In this document: piece after piece, positions 54,420 to 64,000 of the stretch
Numbering within the stretch: the stretch's first letter is position 1
How the letters are laid out: every line of letters starts with the position of its first letter
Source of the DNA: Sinorhizobium terangae
Lineage (GTDB): Bacteria > Pseudomonadota > Alphaproteobacteria > Rhizobiales > Rhizobiaceae
Length of the DNA: 64,000 nucleotides
Assembly (NCBI RefSeq): GCF_029714365.1
Contig: NZ_CP121659.1
Location: forward strand, 3,433,001-3,497,000
Reading direction: 5' to 3'
Notes under the pieces: model-generated
What the model was told of the DNA's origin: nothing
Database searches by the model: none
Seen by the model: the letters and a program-made list of their open reading frames with translations, nothing else
Position numbers and translations under genes: made by a program

Positions 54420-55664
54420 TTACTTCGCGGCCTCGACCGCAGCGGCAAGTTCCTTCACCGCGTCTTCCGAGCTGAGCTCGCCGTTGAACTGGCGGGTCAC
54501 GACGTCGTAGATCGCGTTCTTGACGGCGGCCGGATTGGCATGGCCGTGGGCCATGGAGCCGTAGAGCGTGCCGTTGGCGTTTGCTTCGGCGAGGTCCTTG
54601 ATCCCCTTCTTGCCGCAGGCGTCGAAGTCGGTGTCCGGAACGTCGGTACGGGCCGGAACGGATCCCTTGACGACGTTGAAGGCCGACTGGAAGGTCGGGC
54701 TTTCGATGGCGGAAGCCATCTGCAGCTGGGCCGGAACCTTGTCATCCGAGACCTTGAACATCGCGAACTGGTCGGAGTTGAAGGTGACGGACCCTTGAGT
54801 TCCCGGGAAACGGATGCAGACGAAATCGGTGCCCGGCACCTTCTTCGCCTTCAGGAATTCGCCCTTCGCCCAGTCGCCCATGAACTGCAGGCCGGCCTTG
54901 TTCTCGATGACCATGGCCGAAGCAAGATTCCAGTCGCGGCCGGAGAAGTTATCGTCGACATAGGAGCGGAGCTTCGTCATGCGGTCGAAGGCTTCCTTCA
55001 TCTTGTCGCTACCGAGCGCTGCCGGATCGAGGTCGATGAAGGCCTGCTTGTAGAAGTCGTTGCCGAGCGAGAGCACGACGGCATCGAAGATCGTCGCATC
55101 CTGCCAGGGCTGGCCACCATGAGCGACCGGCGTGATGCCCTGCTCCTTGAACTTGTCGAGCAGGGCGATCAGCTCATCCCAGTTCGTCGGCTCCTTGCCG
55201 CCGGCCTTGTCGAGGGCGGCCTTGTTGATCCAGACCCAGTTCGTCGAATGGACGTTGACCGGTGCGGCGATCCAGTGGCCGTCATACTTCGAGAATTGCT
55301 GCAGCGCGGACGGAACGACCTTGTCCCAGCCTTCCTTGCCGGCGATGTCGTCGAGGTTGCCGAGCGCGCCTTCCTTGGCCCAGTCGAGAATGTCGAAGCC
55401 AAGCATCTGCACCGCCGTCGGAGCGTTACCGGCGGTGACGCGGGCGCGAAGCACGGTCATGGCTTCCGTGCCGCCGCCGCCGGCGACCGGCATGTCGGTC
55501 CAGCCGATGCCCTTGCCTTCCAGGTCCTTTTTCAGAACGTCGAGTGCCGCAGCCTCGCCGCCGGACGTCCACCAGTGCAACACTTCCACGTTCTCTGCTG
55601 CGCGCACGGCCGTCGCCGCCAACATCAGTGCTGCAACAGCCGTCGTCGTCATCAACTTGCGCAT
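54420..55664 (-). CDS. sugar ABC transporter substrate-binding protein (glucose/mannose type)
   Basis: Periplasmic family 1 binding protein, 414 residues. Signal peptide [20 protein letters not shown], mature N-terminus [20 protein letters not shown], and later [32 protein letters not shown] and [19 protein letters not shown]. These segments resemble the glucose/mannose-binding proteins of Pseudomonas GtsA and Thermus; the neighbouring oxidoreductases mean the real ligand could be another hexose or a derivative. First gene of the operon, with a LacI-type operator 114 bases upstream. Confidence 0.9.
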   Translation of the reverse strand: MRKLMTTTAVAALMLAATAVRAAENVEVLHWWTSGGEAAALDVLKKDLEGKGIGWTDMPVAGGGGTEAMTVLRARVTAGNAPTAVQMLGFDILDWAKEGALGNLDDIAGKEGWDKVVPSALQQFSKYDGHWIAAPVNVHSTNWVWINKAALDKAGGKEPTNWDELIALLDKFKEQGITPVAHGGQPWQDATIFDAVVLSLGNDFYKQAFIDLDPAALGSDKMKEAFDRMTKLRSYVDDNFSGRDWNLASAMVIENKAGLQFMGDWAKGEFLKAKKVPGTDFVCIRFPGTQGSVTFNSDQFAMFKVSDDKVPAQLQMASAIESPTFQSAFNVVKGSVPARTDVPDTDFDACGKKGIKDLAEANANGTLYGSMAHGHANPAAVKNAIYDVVTRQFNGELSSEDAVKELAAAVEAAK

Positions 55665-55774
55665 CGTTATCCTCCCGTTTGCAAGTTACCGAAGCGGAAT
55701 CTCCTCCCGCTTTATTCGATGCCGCCCGTTCTCCCCGGACGGCAATGGGCCTGCGGCATGCGCCGCCCGGCCAA

Positions 55775-55790
55775 TTTAAAACGTTACAAA
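55775..55790. promoter_or_regulatory. LacI-type operator, SBP side
   Basis: TTTAAAACGTTACAAA around the CG centre at 55782-55783; shares TTTAAAACGTT with the site at 55911-55927. It lies 114 bases before the binding-protein start, overlapping the likely promoter. Confidence 0.55.
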
Positions 55791-55910
55791 TACAGCCAAG
55801 TCAAGCGCACAAGCCCTTTCTGATGCTTTGCCAGCCAAACCAACTGAATTTGCTGGATTATACGGCAACACCGACATGGTGCAACGCAACAAATCCGGCT
55901 CCTTCTATCC

Positions 55911-55927
55911 ATTTAAAACGTTTTCAT
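55911..55927. promoter_or_regulatory. LacI-type operator, regulator side
   Basis: ATTTAAAACGTTTTCAT contains the perfect palindrome AAAACGTTTT (55915-55924). It is 70 bases upstream of the LacI-family gene and 135 bases from the other site, fitting repression of both divergent transcripts. Confidence 0.6.
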
Positions 55928-55994
55928 CATACGATTGCCTAATGGTTCGCGTCACGTTACAAAGCCGCTCTTGATCGTTCGCAGGAAGGAACCC

Positions 55995-57065
55995 TTGGCC
56001 GCTCGCTCCAAACCCGTCAGTTCCGGCAACGGCCCGGCAAAAGGCCGCGGCAAGCCGACCCTGCGCACCATAGCGGACATTACCGGCCTTGCCGTCACGA
56101 CGGTGTCGCGGGCGCTCGCCAACGCCCCGCAAATCTCCATCGAGACGCGCAACCGCGTTCGCCAGGTGGCGCTCGATATCGGCTACTCGCCGGACCGTGC
56201 GGCCCAACGCTTGAAAACCGGCCGCACCAACGTCATTGCGGTCCTGCTCGAGCCCCATGAGGAAATACTCGGATACGGAACCTCCGTCATGGCCGGCATC
56301 GCCAAGGCGCTGCAGGGCACGTCGTATCACCTGATCGTCATGCCGAATTTCCTGAATTCGGCGAACATCGATGCGATCAACTACATCATTCGCAACAGCA
56401 TGGCGGACGGCTTGATCTTCTCGCGTACGGAGCCGCTCGATGCCCGCGTCATGCTGCTCTCCGAAAACGGCTTCCCTTTCGTCACGCACGGCCGCACCGA
56501 ACTCGCGACGCCGCATCCCTTCGTCGACTACGACAATTTCACCTTCGCCTACGAAGCGACGCGCCGGCTGATCGCCAAGGGACGGCGCAGGCTGGCGCTG
56601 ATCAGCGGACCCGCCGGCTACACCTTCGCCGGCCATATCCAGCACGGCTTCATGACCGCAGTGCGCGAGGCCGGCTGCGCCTATGAGATCCTTTCCGACA
56701 TCGACCTCGACAGCCCGGCGGGCGCGATCCGCGACCGCATCCGCCGGCGCTACGCCGAGAAGGACCCGCCGGACGGTTTTGCCTGCGGCGGCGAGGTCTG
56801 CGCGCTTGCGACGATTACCGGCATGACCGACTGCGGCCTGACGCTTGGGCTCGAATACGACATCGTCGCCAAGCAGACGTCGCAGCTTTTGAGCGCGATC
56901 CAGCCACGGGTCGACACGATCTACGAAGACCTGACCGCAACCGGCGAGCATATGGGCCGCATCCTGCTGCGCCGCATTGCCGGCAGCACCGACGTCAACG
57001 AACTGCAGTTGCTGCTGAGCCCCGAGCTTCCCTTCGAGACGCAACCGGCGAGCGTGGCTGACTGA
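55995..57065 (+). CDS. LacI-family transcriptional regulator of the sugar operon
   Basis: 356 residues. N-terminal helix-turn-helix TLRTIADITGLAVTTVSRAL (about 21-40) with the hinge helix SPDRAAQRLKTGRTN near 75-90, then the periplasmic-binding-like sensor domain. The TTG at 55995 with AGGAAGGA five bases upstream is chosen; a TTG at 55935 lacks a site. Divergent from the binding-protein gene, with two matching palindromes between, so it very likely represses that operon and itself. The effector should be the imported sugar. Confidence 0.9.
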   Translation: MAARSKPVSSGNGPAKGRGKPTLRTIADITGLAVTTVSRALANAPQISIETRNRVRQVALDIGYSPDRAAQRLKTGRTNVIAVLLEPHEEILGYGTSVMAGIAKALQGTSYHLIVMPNFLNSANIDAINYIIRNSMADGLIFSRTEPLDARVMLLSENGFPFVTHGRTELATPHPFVDYDNFTFAYEATRRLIAKGRRRLALISGPAGYTFAGHIQHGFMTAVREAGCAYEILSDIDLDSPAGAIRDRIRRRYAEKDPPDGFACGGEVCALATITGMTDCGLTLGLEYDIVAKQTSQLLSAIQPRVDTIYEDLTATGEHMGRILLRRIAGSTDVNELQLLLSPELPFETQPASVAD

Positions 57066-57170
57066 ACCCGGCGCGACAGGCCGGCGCGCACGGGAGTGCG
57101 AAAATCGCCTCCCGCTCCACTTCGCGCTTGCCGTCCGTGTCCGCATGTCAGCTCTCCTCCCAATCCGGCT

Positions 57171-58679
57171 TCAGCGCGGCATCCACCAGTTGGTGCGCTG
57201 GCCGATATGCATGTTGAGCGTCTTGGTTTCGGTGTAATCCTCGACCGCGTGACGTCCGAGTTCACGGCCAAGGCCGGACTGCCGGTAGCCGCCGAAGGGC
57301 AGTTCCGAGGCGCCGTCCATGAAGGTGTTCATCCAGATCGTGCCGGCGCGCACGCGCCGTCCGATCGTGAGGCAGGTGTCGAAATCGCGGCTCCAGACGC
57401 CGGCCGAAAGTCCGTAGTCGATGGAGTTGGCGATCTTGATCGCCTCTTCCGTCGTCTCGAAGGTGAGGACGGACAGAACCGGGCCGAAGACCTCTTCGCG
57501 GGCGACCGCCATTTCCGGCCTGACGGCAGAGAGAATGGTCGGCGCCATGAACTGCCCCATGCCGAGGTCGAGCGCCGCACCGCCATGGGCGACAGTCGCG
57601 CCATCGCTGGAAGCCGAAGAAACATAGCCGGCGATCTTTTCGAGGTGCTGCGGCGTGATGATCGCCCCAACCTGCGTTTCGGGGTCAAGGGGATCGCCGA
57701 CCTTCACCTTGGCCGAGAGGCTGGCGATGCGCGCCGTCACCTCGTCGGCGATATCGCGATGGAGGATCAGCCGGGAGCCAGCATTGCAGCATTCGCCGGC
57801 ATTGAAATAGGCGCCGAAGACGGCGGCATCGATGAACTCGTCGAGATTGGCGTCGGGGAAGACGATCTGCGGGTTCTTGCCGCCGAGTTCCAGCGAGACC
57901 TTCTTCAGAGTCTGGGCGGCGTTCGCCATGGTCAGCCGGCCGACACCCGTCGAACCGGTGAACGAGACCATGTCGACGTCTGGATGGCTCGTCAGCGGCG
58001 CACCGGCCTCCGGTCCCGTGCCGACGATGATATTGACGACACCCGCCGGAACACCCGCCGCCTCAAGAATTTCACCGAGAACGAGCGTCGAGCCCGAGGT
58101 GAGCTCGGACGGTTTCACCACCGTCGTGCAGCCGGCGGCAAGCGCGAAGGGCAGCTTCTGGCTGACGATCAGGAAGGGGAAGTTCCAGGGCGTGATGATC
58201 GAGACGACGCCGATCGCCTCGCGCAGCACGACGCCGAGCGTGCCGTCGCCGAGCGTATTGTAGCTTTCGCCGGAAAGATCGCGAGCGAGTGCTGCGGCGT
58301 AGCGCCAGATATCGGCCGCTCCTGCCAATTCGCCCTTCGCCTGGCTGATCGGCTTGCCCGATTCGATCGCATCGAGAAAGGCGAGCTCATCGGCGCGGGC
58401 GGCGATCATGTCGGCGGCGCGCAGCAGGACGAGTGACCGCTCCGACGCGGTCATGCGTGGCCACGGGCCGTCATCGAAGGCACGCCTTGCCGCAGCGATC
58501 GCGCGTTCGGCATCGATCTTCTTCGCCGCCTGGTAGCGGCTGACGGTGACGCCATGGCCGGGCGCAACCCGCTCGATCGTGCTGCCTTCCGCGCCATCAA
58601 CCCACTTGCCGTCGATCAGCATCCGGAATTCGCGAACCTTGTAATCGCCGAGCGCCTTGGGTTTCACCAGAACCGTCAT
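57171..58679 (-). CDS. aldehyde dehydrogenase family protein
   Basis: NAD(P)-dependent ALDH, 502 residues. TPWNFPFLIVSQKLPFALAA is the cofactor segment, the catalytic Glu lies in LELGGKNPQIVF and the Cys in NAGECCNAGSRL (the second Cys being the usual nucleophile). The start overlaps the enoyl-CoA hydratase stop (TGATG). Last gene of the LacI-Gfo-CoA transferase-hydratase-ALDH string. The aldehyde substrate is unknown. Confidence 0.92.
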   Translation of the reverse strand: MTVLVKPKALGDYKVREFRMLIDGKWVDGAEGSTIERVAPGHGVTVSRYQAAKKIDAERAIAAARRAFDDGPWPRMTASERSLVLLRAADMIAARADELAFLDAIESGKPISQAKGELAGAADIWRYAAALARDLSGESYNTLGDGTLGVVLREAIGVVSIITPWNFPFLIVSQKLPFALAAGCTTVVKPSELTSGSTLVLGEILEAAGVPAGVVNIIVGTGPEAGAPLTSHPDVDMVSFTGSTGVGRLTMANAAQTLKKVSLELGGKNPQIVFPDANLDEFIDAAVFGAYFNAGECCNAGSRLILHRDIADEVTARIASLSAKVKVGDPLDPETQVGAIITPQHLEKIAGYVSSASSDGATVAHGGAALDLGMGQFMAPTILSAVRPEMAVAREEVFGPVLSVLTFETTEEAIKIANSIDYGLSAGVWSRDFDTCLTIGRRVRAGTIWMNTFMDGASELPFGGYRQSGLGRELGRHAVEDYTETKTLNMHIGQRTNWWMPR

Positions 58680-59458
58680 CACCATTCTCCCTTGAAGCGC
58701 GCTTCGCGCTTTTCGCTGAAGGCCGCGACGCCCTCCTTGAGATCGCCGGTCTTGGCGACAAGGATCGACCCCAGCGCCTCGACCGCAGCGCCCTTGTCCT
58801 CGCCATTCGCCGAGGCGATCATCAGTTTCGATATTTCGAGCGCCGCCGGTCCGCGGCTTGCGATGCGCGCGGCATAGTCCCGCGATGCCTGCATGACGGT
58901 GCCTGTCTCGACCACGGCATCAACCAGCCCCTCCGCCCTCGCCTCCTCCGCGGAGAACATTTCGCCGCCGAGCACCATGCGGCGCACGATCTGTGCGCCG
59001 AAGCGGGAGACCAGGCGCTGCGTGCCGGACCAGCCCGGCACCATGCCGAGGCTCGTTTCGGGGAGGCCGATCTTCACCTGGCGTTCAGCGATGCGGATAT
59101 CCGCGGCCGCCGCCAGTTCCAGCCCGCCACCGAGCGCATGACCGTTGAGCGCCGCAATCACCGGCATGCGGAGCGTCGCCAGTCGCTCGAAGACGCGGTG
59201 GCCGAAGCGCACCCAATCATGGCCGAATTCGGCGGCATCCATGCCACCCCAGGCCTTGATATCGCCGCCGGCGGAAAAGGCCTTGCCCTCCCCGGTCAGG
59301 ATCACGACGCGCACAGCACGTTTCACCTCGACCGCGTCGCAGGCGGCAGCGAGCGCCTTCAGCATATCGATGTCGAAGGCATTGAGCTTTTCGGGCCTCG
59401 ACACGGTCATGATGGCGACCGCGCCTTCGACCTCAATCCGAATGCGCTCGTCAGCCAT
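58679..59458 (-). CDS. enoyl-CoA hydratase/isomerase family protein
   Basis: Crotonase-fold enzyme, 259 residues. Oxyanion-hole segments are GKAFSAGGDIKAWG (about 62-75) and ALNGHALGGGLELAAAADIRIA (about 107-128); the Glu of GLPETSLGMVPGWSG sits at one catalytic position and Gly/Trp at the other, so hydration, isomerisation or another crotonase reaction is open. Coupled on both sides: start overlaps the CoA-transferase stop by 8 bases, stop overlaps the ALDH start. Confidence 0.88.
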   Translation of the reverse strand: MADERIRIEVEGAVAIMTVSRPEKLNAFDIDMLKALAAACDAVEVKRAVRVVILTGEGKAFSAGGDIKAWGGMDAAEFGHDWVRFGHRVFERLATLRMPVIAALNGHALGGGLELAAAADIRIAERQVKIGLPETSLGMVPGWSGTQRLVSRFGAQIVRRMVLGGEMFSAEEARAEGLVDAVVETGTVMQASRDYAARIASRGPAALEISKLMIASANGEDKGAAVEALGSILVAKTGDLKEGVAAFSEKREARFKGEW

Positions 59459-61064
59459 GCGCGCCTCCCGCAATTTTCCGCGCAGCCTTCGCCGGCAGCG
59501 TCAGACCGAGCGGCGCCTCGTTGAATAGCACGCTATCCATCTGCTTCAGCCGGTCGGACACGATCAGCGGAAATTCGGATTGGTCGAGGATATGTTCTTT
59601 GAGGTCCGCGCCGGGCGCGATTTCGGTGAGCACGACGCCTTCCGGCGTCAGCTTCAGCACGCAGCGCTCGGTCACATAGGTGACATCCTGCCCCTGTTCG
59701 ACCGCCCGGCGGCCGGAGAAGGTGACGTGTTCGACCGCATTGACGAGTTTCTTAAGCTTGCCTTCCCTTTCGATGACAAGCTTACCGTCGGCGACCGAGA
59801 GTTTCGCGCCGGCATTGAACATGCCCGAGAAGACGATCTTTCTCGCCCGCGCGGTGATGTCGACAAAACCGCCGGCGCCCGCCGTCACATGCGGCCGGAA
59901 GCTGAGCTTCGACACGTTGACCGAGCCGGTGCGGTCGATTTCCAGGAAGGAAAGCAGCGAGGCATCGAAGCCGGCGCCCTGGAAATAGGTGAACTGGTAG
60001 GGCGACGGCATGAAGGCGTCGGCATTCGACGCGCAGCCGAAGGCGAAGTCGAGGAGCGGCACGCCGCCGACCGCCCCCTGCTCGATCACCCAGGTGACCG
60101 CGCCGTGCAGGCCTTCTTCCAGCAGGATCCGCGGTACATTGGCAGAAATGCCGAAGCCGAGATTGACCGCACTCCCCGTTTCGAGCTCCTGCGCGACGCG
60201 GCGGGCGATCACCTTCTGGATGCTGAATTCGGGAACGCGAAAGCTGTCGAGCGGGCGGAAGATCTCGCCGGAGATGGCGGGATCGTAATGCGTCTGCGTC
60301 GTCTGCTTCTGGTCCGGGTCGACCACCACATAGTCGACGAGCACGCCCGGCACGCGCACGTCATGGGGCTTAAGCGAGCCTTCCTTGGTGATGCGCTTGA
60401 CCTGGGCAATGACGATGCCGCCGTTGTTGCGGGCGGCGAGCGCCTGATCGAGCCCGCCGAGATAGGCGCCCTCGTGTTCGTAGGTAAGATTGCCGCGCTC
60501 GTCGGCGGTCGTCGCCCGGATGATCGCCACCTGAGGCGCGATCGCCTTGAAATAGAGCCATTCCTCGCCCTCGAAGGCGATCTTCTTCACCACCGGCTCG
60601 GCCGCGGCGGACGCGTTCATGGCGCAGCCTTCGCGCGAGGGATCGACGAAGGTGTCGAGCCCGACCTTGGTCATGACCCCCGGGCGTTTCGCCGCCGCCT
60701 CGCGATGCATGTCGAAGAGAATGCCGGAAGGAATGTTGTAGGCCGCCACTTCGTTGGCCCCGATCATCTGCCAGATCAGCGGCGGCTCGGCGCTCGACGG
60801 GCCGGAAGGATAGGATCCGCCGATGATCTTCTTCAGCAAGCCCTTCTTGGCGATATAGTCGACGCCCTTGATCCCGCTCATGTCGCCGGCCGCGATCGGA
60901 TGCAGTGTCGTCAGGCCACGCGGGTGGCCGGTCGCATCGAAACGCTCGCCGATCGCCTTCAGCATCAAGTCCGGGCATCCGAGACCGCTGGAGGAGGAGA
61001 CCGACACGACCGCGCCGTCGGGTATCAGGGCTGCCGCTTCCGCCGGGGAAATATGCTTGTTCAT
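59451..61064 (-). CDS. acyl-CoA:acetate/3-ketoacid CoA-transferase (YdiF/PCT type)
   Basis: Fused alpha-beta CoA-transferase of family I, 537 residues. N-terminal half VVSVSSSSGLGCPDLMLKAI; C-terminal half FGISANVPRILLEEG and the catalytic Glu in WVIEQGAVGGVPLLDFAFGC, followed by GFDASLLSFLEIDRTGSVNV. It moves CoA between a carboxylic acid and acetyl-CoA or succinyl-CoA, activating the pathway acid. The ATG at 61064 is preferred over the frame open to 61148. It follows the Gfo/Idh gene by 5 bases. Confidence 0.88.
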   Translation of the reverse strand: MNKHISPAEAAALIPDGAVVSVSSSSGLGCPDLMLKAIGERFDATGHPRGLTTLHPIAAGDMSGIKGVDYIAKKGLLKKIIGGSYPSGPSSAEPPLIWQMIGANEVAAYNIPSGILFDMHREAAAKRPGVMTKVGLDTFVDPSREGCAMNASAAAEPVVKKIAFEGEEWLYFKAIAPQVAIIRATTADERGNLTYEHEGAYLGGLDQALAARNNGGIVIAQVKRITKEGSLKPHDVRVPGVLVDYVVVDPDQKQTTQTHYDPAISGEIFRPLDSFRVPEFSIQKVIARRVAQELETGSAVNLGFGISANVPRILLEEGLHGAVTWVIEQGAVGGVPLLDFAFGCASNADAFMPSPYQFTYFQGAGFDASLLSFLEIDRTGSVNVSKLSFRPHVTAGAGGFVDITARARKIVFSGMFNAGAKLSVADGKLVIEREGKLKKLVNAVEHVTFSGRRAVEQGQDVTYVTERCVLKLTPEGVVLTEIAPGADLKEHILDQSEFPLIVSDRLKQMDSVLFNEAPLGLTLPAKAARKIAGGAHG

Positions 61065-61069
61065 GGAGT

Positions 61070-63111
<2,042 letters not shown>

Positions 63112-63154
63112 CAATATCCTCCCGACCTGCATTTCATCTCTCTCCCACTTAATA

Positions 63155-63170
63155 ATTGGAACGTTCCAAT
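63155..63170. promoter_or_regulatory. LacI-type operator, regulator side
   Basis: ATTGGAACGTTCCAAT, a perfect 16-bp palindrome with the central CG of LacI/GalR operators, 44 bases before the LacI start. Position implies autorepression of the lacI-led operon. Confidence 0.75.
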
Positions 63171-63370
63171 TTCGTCAAGAGGCTTTTGTTCACATTTTTA
63201 CGGCCCTGTACTTGGCTCTGGGGAACCAGTCAGCGCGACGCTAAACGGAAAATACGCTTGTTTTTTCGACACTTAGGTAGCATGACGACCCTTCCACATG
63301 AAAGGCGCCGGCCTTTGACGGGATCTAAAACGATCGCAATCAGATGCGGTGGCTGATTTTCGAACTTGAT

Positions 63371-63388
63371 ATTTGGAACGTTCTAAAT
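63371..63388. promoter_or_regulatory. LacI-type operator, DUF993 side
   Basis: ATTTGGAACGTTCTAAAT, palindromic except for one pair and sharing TTGGAACGTTC with the site at 63155. It ends 37 bases before the DUF993 start, placing it over the probable promoter. Confidence 0.75.
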
Positions 63389-63424
63389 TATTCCATGGCG
63401 CAAACCTGAGGAGGATTCACGCTC

Positions 63425-64000
63425 ATGACCAGCCTGCTCCTGCCGCGCCAAGACGGCTCGCTAGAAACCTACCGGCTCCAGGGGACGCCGATCGCCCGGC
63501 CCACGAGTGTCCCGACTTTCAACCGCATCGCCTATGCGGCCGCGCATGTCGTTTCCGATCCGCTGCGTGACAGCGATCCTTGGGGAAGGCCGGCAATCGA
63601 CTGGGAAGCGACGATGGCCTTTCGCCATCACCTCTGGAGCCTCGGCTTCCGCATCGCCGAGGCGATGGACACTGCCCAGCGCGGCATGGGGCTTGCTTGG
63701 GCCGACGCGCAGGAGCTGATCCGCCGTTCGCTTGCCGAGGCGAAGAGTGTTGCGGGCGCCGATCTCGCCTGCGGCGCCGGCACCGACCATCTTTCTCCGG
63801 ACGCGGCGCGCTCGATCGAGGACGTCATCGCCGCCTATGAGGAGCAGATCGGATTCGTCGAGGGTGAGGGCGGCCGGGCGATCATGATGGCGAGCCGCGC
63901 TCTCGCCCGCATTGCACGATCGACCGACGACTACCGCCGTGTCTACGGCCATATCCTGCGCCAGGCCAAGGACAAGGTGGTGCTTCACTGGCTTGGCGAC
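63425..64000 (+). CDS. DUF993 family protein (dihydrodipicolinate-synthase-like), 3' end beyond window
   Basis: 192 codons open to the window end. The N-terminal part carries AIDWEATMAFRHHLWSLGFR and AEAMDTAQRGMGLAWADAQE, which I recognise from DUF993 proteins, a group distantly related to the dihydrodipicolinate synthase TIM-barrel aldolases. GAGGAGG lies ten bases before the ATG. Divergent from, and probably controlled by, the LacI regulator at 62068-63111. A C-C bond lyase acting on a keto-sugar or keto-acid is the inference; no DUF993 reaction is known to me. Confidence 0.8.
   Translation, partial: MTSLLLPRQDGSLETYRLQGTPIARPTSVPTFNRIAYAAAHVVSDPLRDSDPWGRPAIDWEATMAFRHHLWSLGFRIAEAMDTAQRGMGLAWADAQELIRRSLAEAKSVAGADLACGAGTDHLSPDAARSIEDVIAAYEEQIGFVEGEGGRAIMMASRALARIARSTDDYRRVYGHILRQAKDKVVLHWLGD

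Noticed and set aside
55905..57146. 413-codon minus-strand frame over the LacI gene
   Set aside because: Antisense shadow; the plus strand encodes a clear LacI protein with a good start site.
59451..61064. Acetyl-CoA hydrolase as the name for the CoA-transferase gene
   Set aside because: The fused two-half layout with the catalytic Glu in EQGAVGG fits the YdiF/propionate CoA-transferase type better.

Overview
The window looks like chromosome of a Sinorhizobium/Ensifer-type alphaproteobacterium. It is GC-rich and carries the cyclic beta-1,2-glucan genes ndvA and ndvB, an acetoacetyl-CoA reductase/thiolase/PhaR polyhydroxybutyrate locus, and many copies of the GC-rich palindromic intergenic elements typical of rhizobia. 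No tRNA, rRNA, CRISPR array, transposase or phage gene was seen. Names rest on reading the sequence and on remembered family features, not on database searches.

Layout. 1-12 kb is mostly core: a SUV3/MgpS-type helicase cut by the window edge; a 690-base gene-free stretch with a duplicated 64-bp element and 15 GANTC sites; phbB and phbA facing phaR; rpmF; a glutathione S-transferase; mtgA; ispA-hisC; a LysE exporter; ispG. 12-18 kb holds an MFS-glyoxalase-DeoR group divergent from a cystine-type amino-acid ABC transporter, then a lipocalin-like gene. 18-23 kb has pyruvate carboxylase and a LuxR-type regulator whose C-terminus is frameshifted into a palindromic repeat.

23-36 kb is the cyclic glucan locus: ndvA (export), a nitrilase-like gene, an OpgC-type membrane acyltransferase and the 8.6-kb ndvB (synthesis). 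36-43 kb is a LysR-controlled group that reads as the end of lysine/2-aminoadipate breakdown: an aldehyde dehydrogenase of the AmaB/ALDH7 type, an aminotransferase (AatB), a 2-oxoadipate dioxygenase/decarboxylase of the HglS (DUF1338) family with its metal and substrate residues in place, and a D-2-hydroxyglutarate dehydrogenase. Together they would carry 2-aminoadipate semialdehyde to 2-oxoglutarate. 43-45 kb has an XRE-cupin regulator divergent from an omega-amino-acid transaminase.

45-57 kb is a sugar uptake and oxidation region: LacI regulator, glucose-type binding protein, two permeases, ATPase, two GMC oxidoreductases, an SDR, a small gene split by a palindromic repeat, and glycerate kinase (ttuD). 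57-64 kb is a second LacI-controlled unit: a Gfo/Idh dehydrogenase, a CoA-transferase, an enoyl-CoA hydratase and an aldehyde dehydrogenase, divergent from a DUF993 aldolase-like gene that runs off the window. Near-perfect LacI-type operators lie at both promoters of the divergent region. The substrate of this last unit is not known to me, and it is the best candidate for an undescribed pathway.
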